From Ephydatia muelleri (lineage: Eukaryota > Porifera > Demospongiae > Spongillida > Spongillidae): a stretch of 64,000 bases of DNA. The translations under genes were made by a program, and so were the position numbers. Below the pieces are notes generated by a model. It was not told the DNA's origin. It searched no databases and saw only the letters and a program-made list of their open reading frames with translations. Where the stretch lies: contig JABACO010000005.1 of the NCBI GenBank assembly GCA_013339895.1, positions 248,001 through 312,000 of the forward strand. The letters run 5' to 3'. How positions within the stretch are numbered: position 1 is the first letter of the stretch; every line of letters begins with the position of its first letter. This document shows, piece after piece, positions 33,342-43,574 of this stretch.

Positions 33342-34105
33342 CTAACTTAGTGTGACCTGATAAAGACCAGAAAATAATAACATTTGGCGCCAATTGAAAT
33401 GGCCATACTTACCTCTAGTGATGGACTTGTTGGTGCTGTCGTTGTTTTAGTTTTTGACCTAACCAAATGCGCACAAAAGAAAAATACATTTTAGTGCCCC
33501 CAGCATACTTACCAGTTCGAATAGAAACGCTGCAGAAAAGCAAAACACAGGGAAAAAACGCGTAGAATCATTCTGGAATCATTGCGTGATTGAACAGTAA
33601 AAATCACACGCGTTTGTTCAATCACACAATGATTTTACAGACGATTTAAAATCCTTTATAAAATCAAAACTTTGATTCGAACCATTTTTTTCCCTGTGAA
33701 ATGAAGGTAGCAAAGCCATTGCGTACTTACCTCACCCGCGCTTGTGATAGCCGAAACCCATAGTCCTTGAGACAGCGGTCCCCACGTACTACGTGACCTG
33801 ATAAAGACGAGAACACAATAACATTTGGCATCAATTGAAATGGTCATACTTGCCACTGCGTAACTTACCTCAGCAGAATCGGCCGCTTGTGATAACCGGA
33901 GACCAACCCCAATAAAGTGCATTGCACACAAATTGTGAGTCGCTTACCGTATACTAGGCTTGCCTTCAGCAGGTTGATGAGGTTGATGTACTACATCACA
34001 AACGCATCCCCAAAATAACACAAACGTGATAAGCAAAGACACGTACCTTTCCAGGCCACACTCACACAGGAACCCGCCAAAATTAGCCATCACGTGGAAT
34101 GGCAT
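33342..34105 (-). CDS. Candidate second micro-exon gene, 58-residue protein
   Basis: No homologue recognised. The model has seven exons, all joined in frame: 34105-34047 (59 nt, MPFHVMANFGGFLCECGLE), 33958-33948 (11 nt), 33885-33869 (17 nt, AADSAE with the previous base), 33765-33731 (35 nt, DYGFRLSQARV), 33529-33513 (17 nt), 33435-33413 (23 nt, APTSPSLE) and 33356-33342 (15 nt, VTLS then TAG). Five of six donors are GTAAGT or GTAAGC and one is GTACGT. Introns range from about 55 to 200 bp. The intron-and-terminal-exon cassette (33325-33420) is duplicated at 33765-33868, offering an alternative short ending VT then TAG after the third exon. It lies wholly inside the CACTA element. Splice signals are seen; expression and function are unknown. 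Confidence 0.45.
33577..33634. repeat. 20-bp inverted repeat (hairpin)
   Basis: AATCATTGCGTGATTGAACA (33577-33596) pairs with 33615-33634 with one mismatch. It lies in the longest intron of the micro-exon gene model. Confidence 0.85.
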
Positions 34106-34272
34106 ACTCTAATTGGTGCACATTTAAATTCGGTTATAAATAGTAAATAACAACGACCACAATAAGACCACAATAAGACTCGCCCAGCTGAATCTTACTA
34201 TCCAATTGGTTCTTAGGCAAACCAGCAGCACTAGATGTCTCCATCACTTCTCCGCTAAACCCTTTAACCCTT

Positions 34273-34560
34273 TTGGAAGCGGGAGTCTTGGCCAAGTCTG
34301 CTGCTCAGGTCACAGAGGCGAGGAAACATCAAGCTAATGATCCCAAATGTTCGGAACTTGGATGGGTATGTGTCCCCATGGTGGCAGAATCGTATGGAGC
34401 TTGGGGCGATGAGGCCTCTTCTATCATCTCATCAATTGCCTCCAGACTCGCCACATCTACATGCAAGTCCAAGTCAGTTGTGCTGAATGACATTTAAGGC
34501 CGGCTTAATGTCCATCTAGTTCGTGCCAATGCTACAGCCATCCTTTCTAGAATTATCCCA
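34273..34560 (+). pseudogene. Retroelement-type polyprotein C-terminal fragment
   Basis: Frame 34273-34497 encodes EARKHQANDPKCSELGWVCV and PMVAESYGAWGDEA, a C-terminal pattern common to repeated invertebrate retroelement polyproteins. A stop at 34495 precedes the continuation GRLNVHLVRANATAILSR (to about 34553). Compare the related end at 13517. Nested in the CACTA element. Confidence 0.5.
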
Positions 34561-34855
34561 CTGTCGTAGAGCAAGATCCGATTGTATGTGTAATTTTTTT
34601 GTTTAATGTTTATGTACTGCGTTATTATTTTTGATAAAGGAATGAACCTTAAAAAATTTCAAAAAATAATACTTTTGTGTATTCCCTGTAATGTTGTTAT
34701 TTTATTATATCTTTTATTCAACAACGATAACTGTGTATAACAGCACTAACCTATTGTAAAGTATGACAAGTAAGACTATCACCTATTTCTTGAACTGGCA
34801 TAAGAAATCTTTAATGCTACAACATTTACAAGCCTGCATGAAATTGTAAAAAACA

Positions 34856-35602
34856 ATAGAGGTTGTGCAATGGGCGGAGCGAAGTGACGTTATTTGTGTT
34901 ATCCGAGTGTCAAAAGCAATAGTATGGGCAAGGCTTGTTGTGCAGTTGGATGCAGTAATCGTTTCATTAAAGGTTCGGGCGTTCATTTTTATCGTTTTCC
35001 TCAAAATGAAGAACGTAAGTCCCAGTGGATAGCAGCAGTGGGACGCAAAGATTGGATTCCAAATGAGTACTCGTGGATATGTAGCGTACACTTCGTTTCG
35101 GGGGAAAATAGCAACAACCTCCTATCCCCTGATTATGCTCCTTCCTTATTCGAGCACATGAAGAGCCCTTTGAAGAGGAAGCGTGTGCATGATATGAACA
35201 GATTCCACAGAACTTTGGAGGTGAAAAAAAGGAAGTTCGTAAAAATAAAAAAAATGGATGCTGCAGAGTCTTTGCTACAGCTATCGGAACCTGAGGCCAA
35301 TTATTCTACACTAACAATGCCTCTCTCATACGCAACATATGGGTCTTCAAGCGCACCAACCAGCTCCAATTTTACCTTGTAACGCTGTTTGGCAGTGTCA
35401 TCAAGCGAATAGTAATACTCAGAGTAATTGGCCGTACTTTCTAGCTGCATTTAATCACACAAAATGGCTCAAACGGTTAGTCAGGAACCTCCAATCACTC
35501 TATTACGGATAGACACGTGTGTGCTTTTGACACTCAAAATGGCGCTTAGCAACGGTTGCTATTTATTGATGACGATTTATGACGCTATTGCACAACCTCT
35601 AT
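34856..35602. mobile_element. Inverted-repeat-bounded THAP cassette
   Basis: Perfect 16-bp inverted repeats ATAGAGGTTGTGCAAT (34856-34871) and its complement (35587-35602). A second perfect inner pair is GAGTGTCAAAAGCA (34905-34918) and its complement (35522-35535). Terminal plus subterminal inverted repeats around a THAP gene resemble a P-element layout, but no 8-bp target duplication is visible, so the superfamily is uncertain. Confidence 0.65.
34924..35382 (+). CDS. THAP-domain protein
   Basis: THAP domains are C2CH zinc-dependent DNA-binding modules of nuclear proteins and P-type transposases. Residues about 1-80 contain the hallmark order: CCAVGCSN, GVHFYRFP, the conserved Trp in QWIAAVGRKDW, CSVHFV, and a degenerate end motif (APSLFEH). 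The start ATG at 34924 is two residues before the first Cys, the usual position. A basic, lysine-rich stretch follows (SPLKRKRVHD, VKKRKFVKIKKM), likely nuclear targeting. At 152 residues there is no catalytic domain. In this inverted-repeat setting it could be a DNA-binding derivative of a transposase. Confidence 0.85.
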   Translation: MGKACCAVGCSNRFIKGSGVHFYRFPQNEERKSQWIAAVGRKDWIPNEYSWICSVHFVSGENSNNLLSPDYAPSLFEHMKSPLKRKRVHDMNRFHRTLEVKKRKFVKIKKMDAAESLLQLSEPEANYSTLTMPLSYATYGSSSAPTSSNFTL

Positions 35603-35704
35603 ACCATAATTTCCATATCATTATGTACTGCATATCCATGCCAAATTGAACAATAATGGTAAGAATAAAAATGGTACACATTAACATTACAAAATTGTTA
35701 TGAC

Positions 35705-35902
35705 ACACACTTGCACGTACATGTCCACACGCTCGCGGGCACACACACTAGCACATACACGCAGATGTCCACGCACACGCATAAACACACAACACACAGA
35801 CGGACACACAGTCATACCTACACACATGACAGATGTCCACACACACAGATGTCCACACACACGTATACACAGACAGATGTCCACACACACGCAAATGCAC
35901 AG

Positions 35903-35933
<31 letters not shown>

Positions 35934-35965
35934 TGTCCACACATACATATACACACAGGCAGATG
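35705..35965. repeat. CA-rich minisatellite (CAGATGTCCACACACACG)
   Basis: Repeats of AGATGTCCACACACAC with CA dinucleotide tracts. All six frames appear open through repetition. I regard none as a gene. Confidence 0.8.
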
Positions 35966-36353
35966 TCCATCAGTATCGAATTCTGACATCGGCATTGAGC
36001 GTGTCAAGTTCGGTTTGTACTGACTGTCGCATGCTAAGTACTAAAGGCAAGCGACGGCTCCTTAGTAATTAGATGCTTATTAACGCTTATACAAGAATTG
36101 ATAACTCGCAGACAAATATACACACAAGAATATGTGAAACATGAATATACACGGTGGTATGATATAAATATACTTACGGGGGTATATTTTGTACACTTCA
36201 GTGCCTATATAAACAGTAACGTATTTAACATTTGCGGATTCTTGAATATAAGCCGTCTTAAATTTCAAATATAGTACTCAGGCGTATATTTTGGCGTATT
36301 CTCAAATATAAGCAAAAATATACCGTATCGTATATCTAACTTTTTGCACTGTG

Positions 36354-37190
36354 ACCCGTGAAGATAAATATAATTTCATTGTTGACTTACAATACATTAG
36401 GGTCATTGTGTGCTATGTAAACTGTGGTTATCCTAATCTGATGTTAGGCTGCCTGGGGTACATGTAGTAAACTCCCTGTGTAGTAAACTCCCTATGGAGC
36501 AAATTCTAAGAAAACATATGTTTTTAAAACACACACTATACATGTAGCAAATATTTAAAAGTCTGTTTGGAACTGTTTCTATGGAGATGAGACGACATGT
36601 TACTCGAGGACACCCCTGTATCTATTTTTTGTACTGGGGAAAAGCAACAGGCTCCAGGAACCCAATGTTGAGACTGACCAACACGTTCAACACGTCCAGG
36701 AACCCATCCACCTCAGGCTCAGCAAATTTACTCAAGGACTGGAGTTTTGACCCTATAGGTTCCACTCTACCAGGCCAGACGTCAACTAATCTGGAGAGGG
36801 CATGTACTTGCGTCCAAAAACAACCAAATGGGAAGGTGTGTTGAGCATACCAAAGGCAGGCACATGTGTCCAGCTCTGGCAATGGAGACCTATAGAGAAT
36901 GCTGCCACTGTTCGTCTCACTCCTCAACCCTCTCAGAAATGAGCATGAGCGAAGAACAAAGATGCGTACGAGCTCAGGGCAATTGTTTACTTGCATTTTC
37001 CAATACGTCATTGGTTATGGCGGTAGAAATAGCCTCGTCATTGATCAATTTGTTCATGTTCACAATGATCCGTTTTACTGTTTGTGTTTTTGTTTATAAC
37101 TTGTCCACGGAATGCAGAGCATTATGAGGCAGCACAAGGCTATGCCAGTTATCCTCCCTATTTGCACGTACATGTACTGCACTGTCAGGT
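36354..37190. other. Gap with weak coding potential on minus strand
   Basis: A minus-strand frame at 37011-36622 has a plausible codon pattern and ends HALSRLVDVWPGRVEPIGSK, LQSLSKFAEPEVDGFLDVLN then FPQYKK and stop. I recognise no family. It could be the last exon of an unknown gene. Confidence 0.25.
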
Positions 37191-37199
37191 AAGGATCAT

Positions 37200-37455
37200 A
37201 CACATGTGTGTGTGTGTGTGACAAACAGTGTGTGTCGCTGTGTGTGAATGACAAACCGTTTGTGTGTGTATGTGAATGAGACAGTTGACAGTTTTTGAGT
37301 GTGCGTGTGAGTGAATGACAGACATTTTGTGTGTGTGTGTGAAGGAGACAGTTTATTGACAGCTTGTGAGTGTACGTGTGTGTGTGTGTGTGAATGACAC
37401 ATTTTGTGTGTGTGTGGTGTGTTGTGAAGCTTGTATGTGTGCGTGTGATTCAGTT
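37200..37455. repeat. TG-rich simple repeat
   Basis: TGTGTG tracts interspersed with GAATGACA and GACAGTT units. No gene supported. Confidence 0.75.
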
Positions 37456-37469
37456 TTGCTTGTACCTTG

Positions 37470-38620
37470 CCTTTGGGGAGAGGGGGGATGAGTATGTTGA
37501 GTTATTTTGTCAGTGCATATGTTTGTGCTATATAATCTTGAAAAATAGCATCACAGGGCAAAAGCAATGTAACAGCTTTCACTTGTGCAGTAAAGGTTAG
37601 TTTGCATCCCCATGCTGGTGTCACATTCTAAGTATTGTATGTCAGCACAAATTAAGGACATCTAAGTCTGTTTGCTGGGTTTGTGTATGGAGGTTTTTGT
37701 ATGGAGGTTAGGTTAAGGTCCAATACCCGTCAGCATATATTCTTTTCGCTGTGTGATGATAAGAGTTGTTCCAGAATAAAAGGGGGTGGGGTGATGTGAT
37801 GGATGAAACACAAAAGATATCCCTGATGGTACAAGAAGATCTGCAAAAATTGCACTCAATTTGACCCCACCAAAAGACCCTCTGCTGCTGACATATGGAG
37901 TACTTTATGTCCTGAGTTTGTTTTGTGTTGACATATGCAGCAATGTACTTATGTTTACTCAATGAAATACATTTGACAATGCTTTATGTACTTGAAACAG
38001 TGTTAAGAAGGAATACATGCAGTCAATGTATTCAATACTGTGATACCAGCAACTAAAGAGTTCCAAATTCATGTGGGTTCAAAGCTGCATACATTAGTAG
38101 ACCCTTCATCCCAATAAGAGGGTGTGGCTGTGTAACTAGGTAGTGTGTAACAAATACATATGAACAGACGCAGGCAGACATTATGAACAGGAAAATAGTA
38201 ATTATGGCTTAAAAGTCATATGTCTACGCTCTAGCTACACACATGCAGACAATATGGCACATGCTGACTTGATGTTATCGATCTACATACCTTCGTAGGT
38301 CGTAGCTGCATAGTCCATAGATACTATCTATGGTAGCTGTACAGGAAAGTGCTACGTTCCTGCTAACGAATCACCTTTTTCCTGCGTGTAAGCGTATCAG
38401 TGCACGTGCCTAGCCTACGCGCCTCATTCATCGAGCTGCATGCAAGCAGGCTAAACGAACTCTATAAACAACCACTATAATAATATGGGTCAAACTGAGG
38501 TGTCCATGACGACGTCGTGTATATAAATTATAGTAATAGCCTTCACCATAACACATTAGTAGTGAGCTAGGTTAGGATGGGTGGGGAAGGAGGCTAGCAG
38601 GCCCAAGCCAGTCTCGTACC
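37470..38620. other. Gap without recognised gene
   Basis: No recognisable coding sequence, LTR or inverted repeat was identified. The 5' LTR and gag of the adjoining retroelement are not here. Confidence 0.4.
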
Positions 38621-38624
38621 CAGA

Positions 38625-38672
38625 CCCAAATGTACGTAACGATGACAATGATTATCGTTACGAACATTTGGG
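38625..38672. repeat. 19-bp inverted repeat at the 5' edge of retroelement 2
   Basis: CCCAAATGTACGTAACGAT (38625-38643) pairs with 38654-38672, with one mismatch and a 10-base loop. It lies just before pol similarity begins. Confidence 0.85.
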
Positions 38673-38699
38673 TTCATCCTCAGTGTTGCTGTATAGAAT

Positions 38700-41634
38700 A
38701 CATGCCCCAACATATATACTCAATATGGCCCAGAACAGTATCAAAATACGCACGTTACAAGCCACAGTTTGATCCCAAGGAAGTCAGAAAACTACTTCGA
38801 GACATGCTGGAAAAAAGAGTAATCCAGCCATCTGACAGTCCCTGGAGCTCCCCTATCGTACTTGTCAAAAAGAAGGATGGGTCTGTTCGATTTTGCATTG
38901 ACTACAGAAAGGTCAATGCGATAACCAGAAAGGATGCATATCCTCTCCCTCGTGTTGATGACACTTTAGATACCCTGGCCGGATCCAGACTGCTCACAAC
39001 ACTCGACCTAAAAAATGGGTACTGGCAAGTAGAGGTGGAGGAGGCAGATCAACAAAAGACAGCTTTCAATACGTCAGAAGGTCTGTACCAATTCAACATG
39101 ATGCCGTTTGGGTTATGTAACGCCTCCGCGACGTTTCAACGGTTAATGGATAGAGTGCTTCACGGGCTGAAGTGGCACAATTGTTTAGTTTACATTGACG
39201 ACATTGTGGTAGTAGGAGGCAGCATGCGGGAGCATTTACATAACCTGGGATGCGTGTTGGGTAGACTGAGAGAAGCTGGACTGCGTGTAAAACCTTCAAA
39301 GTGTAGGTTTTTACAGAAGGAGGTCAAATTTCTTGGGCACGTAGTATCTGAAAATGGGATCTCAACCGATCCTGGTAAAACCGAAGCAATACAGAAATGG
39401 CCGGTCCCTCGTAGCAGGCGTGAATTGCAACAATTCCTAGGCCTAGCAAATTTCTATAGGCGATTCATAAAAAGCTTCGCGTTGATTGCCAAACCTCTCC
39501 AATATCTAACCGAAAAGAATGCCCCGTTTGAGTGGACTGCAGCATGTCAAAAATCCTTTGACGATCTACGCAATTGCCTAGCATCGGCTCCCCTCCGTGC
39601 TTACCCCGACCACTCAAAACCATTCCTTTTAGACACTGATGCAAGCGATGTCGGAATAGGTGCCGTCCTTTCACAAATCCAGGACAATGGGTCGGAAGGT
39701 GTAATAGCGTACGCTAGTCGATCGCTCAGTAGACAAGAACAAAAGTATTGCGTAACCCGAAAAGAATTATTAGCTGTGGTGGAGTTTACACATCATTTCC
39801 GACCCTACCTGTTAGGTAAGAAATTCACTTTAAGAACAGACCACAGTTCGCTAATATGGATGCAGAATTTCAAGGAACCAGAGGGGCAATTGGCACGTTG
39901 GTTGAAAAAGCTCCAAGAATATGATTTTTCCATTTTGCATCGTCAGGGTTCCCGTCACAGCAATGCAGACGCCCTATCAAGAATTCCGTGTAGGCAATGT
40001 GGACGGGGTGATTTGTGCGGGAAAATAGTCGATGAAGTGTGTGCTGTGGATGCTGTTTTGCCTTATATTCCTCAGACAAACTCTCTAGATGAAGTACGGC
40101 GCATGCAAGCTGAAGACAACATTGTTGGACCTGTATTAGAAGCTGTTGAACGAGGCAAAGTACCAGAACCAGACGTTTCCAAGTCGTGGAGTAGGGAGAG
40201 CCGCCTGTTGTTACAACAATGGGACACACTTATCTGCAAGTGTGGGGTGCTCTGGAGATGTGTCTCAGAGGGAAAGGAGCGTCGTCAACTGGTTCTACCG
40301 TATAGACTGCATGGGAAAGTCATTCAAGACCTGCATGAAGGTGCCGTTGGAGCTCATCTGGGAGAAGAAAAGGTACTGTCACAACTAAAAGAACGCTTCT
40401 ATTGGCCAGGGTGCACTGAAGCGGTGAAGACTTGGTGTAGGTCGTGTACGACTTGCGCATCCAGGAAAATGACAACTCCAGCCAGAAAGGCGGAATTGCA
40501 CACTATACAGACGGGTTACCCCATGCAGATGGTGAGCGTCGATATTATGGGACCTCTACCAGAAACACAAGATGGCTGTAAGTATGTCTTGGTGGCTATT
40601 GACCATTTCACTAGATGGGCAGAGGTGTACGCCATAAAAAACCAAGAAGCCACAACAGTTAGTAAAAAACTGGTTGACGAGATGTTTTGTCGATTCTCGC
40701 CCCCCGAACAGTTACACTCGGACCAAGGTCGGCAATTCGAGTCCGAGCTATTAGCCGAAGTGTGCTCTCTGCTGAAGGTCAGGAAGTCCCATACAACTCC
40801 TTACCACCCACAGGGTAACGGTATGGTGGAACGGTTTAATAGGACATTACTAAGCATGTTAGCTACCGTCACTCATGACCATCCGGGGGATTGGGAACAA
40901 CATATTCGTAAAGTGTGCTTAGCGTATGTTTCAAGTGTTCACTCAGCCACAGGATTTAGCCCCTTTTTCCTCATGTTTGGACGCAAAGCTAAGCTCCCAG
41001 TTGACCTCATGTACGGCTCCAACCGGATGAGGAGAGGTGTGCAACGGAATACGCCCATAACCTAAGGGAGGGACTTCAGTCTGCATATGCCCTGGTGAGA
41101 GAACACTGCAAGGCTGAGCATCGACGGCAAAAGGACATATACGACGAGAAGGTCCACGGGAAACCCTTCGTCCCTGGAGAGCTGGTATGGCTTCATTCAC
41201 CAGCTGTCCCGCGCGGTCAGTCAAGAAAACTGCATCTCCCATGGAAGGGCCCATTGAAAGTCCTAGAGCGCAGGGGAGATTGTGTATACAAGACTGCAAG
41301 GCCTAGGGGTAAGAAACCCCAATGGGTGCACTTCGACAGACTGAAGCCTTACGTTGGTAGAGACGTACACGACCAAAATGATGCAGCCGACAACCATTTC
41401 TCAGCCGCGCAGCAGACAAGCAGTCAAGACGACAATTCACAATCTGCAACAACAGTTCAGCAGCCAGTCGGTCAATCAACAATTGCTGATGAATTATTGG
41501 ACGACGATGATGAGCAGCCCACCGACAACGATGTCCAGGATGAAGACGGTCCAGCTCCAGTGCCTGATCCACGTCGCTACCCGACCAGGGACCGCCGTAT
41601 TCCAGAGCGGTACGGACCGTACCTTCAACACTGA
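38700..41634 (+). pseudogene. pol of Ty3/Gypsy element 2 (RT, RNase H, integrase)
   Basis: The long frame to 41065 encodes reverse transcriptase (SPWSSPIVLVKKKDGSVRFC, TTLDLKNGYWQVEV, and the intact catalytic box YIDDIVVVG), RNase H (LLDTDASDVGIGAVLSQ, CVTRKELLAVV, LRTDHSSL), the integrase zinc region (CRSCTTCASRKM) and the integrase core (VSVDIMGPLP, LHSDQGRQFES, HPQGNGMVERFNRT). A one-base shift near 41030 separates it from the C-terminal frame 41095-41634 (GELVWLHSPAVPRGQSRKLH, then a Gln/Asp-rich tail). No start codon belongs to the original gene because the 5' part is truncated. Confidence 0.9.
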
Positions 41635-41644
41635 AAGAAGGGAG

Positions 41645-41817
41645 TGATGTAATGGTGACGTCAGCTGCGCATCGCAGGACAGACTGAGACGCGCATCTTA
41701 CATGTCTGCACCCTGAACCTCACCTGACTGTTAGATATATAAGTCTCTATTTTTATAGGTATAGACACGTGCTATGTGACTGCCTGTGATTGGATCATTG
41801 CTCATATAATCGTTACA
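41645..41817 (+). repeat. 3' LTR of Ty3/Gypsy element 2
   Basis: Follows the purine tract GAAAGAAGGGAG. Starts TGATGTAATGG and ends CGTTACA, about 173 bp, with TG...CA edges. No upstream partner LTR is in the window. Confidence 0.65.
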
Positions 41818-41821
41818 CTTA

Positions 41822-42240
41822 CAGGGTGTCCCACAATCAGGGAAAAATCGTTATTATTTTATGGAAGCTATAAAAAATTATGTACTCTTCATATAATACT
41901 AATCACTTTCGGAAGAAATTATCGTGCAATTAAATCACAGGTTAATTAATTACAAATTAATTAACATTAATATGGACAACAAGTTAATTTTTCGGAAACC
42001 TGAACTGATAGGAATTCGGAAATTGAAGAAAATTTTTTTTTTCCCGCTGCGGGGTCTAGAGATGTTAACGTCTAACATTTACGTTCATTTTCGTCACGCT
42101 TGCGCATGCGCAGAACGTACCCTGTGCGCGATTGCCGTTCCCAGACCAACTCTTCCACGGGGGATTCAATTATTAACGGGTACACGAAATCGCACCAACC
42201 AAAATCACGTGAATCGCGGGGACAGCAATAAATTTTAATA
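41822..42240. mobile_element. Possible mariner-type element end
   Basis: CAGGGTGTCCCACAATCAGG follows TA at 41820-41821, a form common at Tc1/mariner ends. The opposite end was not found. The following AT-rich sequence has no transposase. The right edge given is arbitrary. Confidence 0.4.
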
Positions 42241-42665
42241 ACCTACTACAAACAGTCACGTGATGATCCTGCAAAGAGCAGATCCACCCACAGTACTCTG
42301 CCACTCCCAAACAAGAGACAGCGCATCACAGCGCTCTACCTTCAGAACACGTAGCAACTGAAACGAGCGCCATCATGAAAACAACGCGTGTTTTCCTGTG
42401 TCGCCGTTAGAGAAACTTTACCACTCCGATTTAAACCTGATAGCCGTCATACATTAGTCCATCGTGCGATCGTACCTCTTCGCATACAAACCAGTGCGCT
42501 TCCATAAGAGAACACGTCCGATCAGATATTCCACGAGGAGGGCCGGAACTACATGATGGTGGTGCCTCACGGTCAATTGGGGGTGAGTACTAACTCACAC
42601 GTACACAAGAGACCACACTAACGTAAAGTACTACATGTACTGTGTTAGCGGGTATAGCTACGTAC
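42241..42665. other. Gap, possible short exon near 42555
   Basis: ATGATGGTGGTGCCTCACGG followed by a donor GTGAGT at about 42583 could be a first exon, but there is no supporting downstream exon before the TG satellite. Nothing else recognised. Confidence 0.25.
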
Positions 42666-42667
42666 TG

Positions 42668-42776
<109 letters not shown>

Positions 42777-43574
42777 TTGTGTTGTGTGTAGTATGTTGTG
42801 TGTTGATGTGTCTACATGATCCTTTTGAAATCAACTACTACAGTAGTTATGGTATCATTTTCTAAGCTAATCATTCCTTCCAAATAACTCCAGGCAATAA
42901 TTAAACTGTCAACATTTTGTGGAGAGCGTTCAGTGTAATCTTTAGAAGACTTTAGTTCAGCAATTCAGTACTGTTTCTAGTGTCCTTACCTTCATGCATT
43001 CAGATTCTTTATTCTATCTGTCTTACTCCAGACACTAAACTGTCAGCATTCTGTTCTATCTCTAACTCCAATCTTTAGAGTTTTATAAGTTCCAAACCCT
43101 TGTTTGTTCATCACAAGTAAATGTAGGGTGACTTTTCACGGTATGCACATGTGTCCGTGTAGTAATGTTGTTTGCATGTGTATCGTGTGTATGACTTCAT
43201 AAGCAAACAGTGCATGAGTGCTTCAATTAGAATATAATTGACGAATGCAGGTACTGTTTCTTGTAAGCGTTTCAGCCATGCCTTTACTTCTTCCTTCTAA
43301 CCCGGGACACTAAGATGTCAGCATTCAGTGAAGAGCATTAAGTCTTTGTGCACAAGTAGTTGCTAACTTTTTGGCCTCATATTATGTGTAAAGTAGTTAG
43401 AGCTATTTGCTCTTTTGTGCTATGCAGAGATTGATTGTACATTTGCACACGTGTGAACGTGTGTAAAGGATCATGTGAGCTTCTTTCAAATTAAACAGTC
43501 CAGTGAGTTTCTGGTTGCCTTGCCTTCATTGCCTGTATTGTTTCCCAATAGCCACCAGACGTTCAGACAGTTTG

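Larger units (their letters stand above)
32976..36353. mobile_element. CACTA/EnSpm-type element with 16-bp TIRs
   Basis: Perfect terminal inverted repeats CACAGTGCAAAAAGTT (32976-32991) and its complement (36338-36353), flanked by a 3-bp duplication ACC (32973-32975, 36354-36356). A CAC start and 3-bp duplication are CACTA features. Subterminal repeats of GAATATAAGC and GTATATT type lie inside both ends. No transposase is encoded. Inside are a minus-strand multi-exon small gene, a retroelement 3' fragment and a THAP gene bounded by its own inverted repeats. Confidence 0.9.
38700..41817 (+). mobile_element. Ty3/Gypsy retrotransposon 2, 5'-truncated
   Basis: Keeps reverse transcriptase, RNase H, integrase, a polypurine tract and a 3' LTR. 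The 5' LTR, gag and protease are missing. Pol is close in sequence to element 1 but far better preserved, with a single frameshift at about 41030. The truncated copy cannot move by itself. Confidence 0.85.

Noticed and set aside
35687..36072. Several CA-repeat frames on both strands
   Set aside because: Simple repeat; mutually overlapping and without homology.
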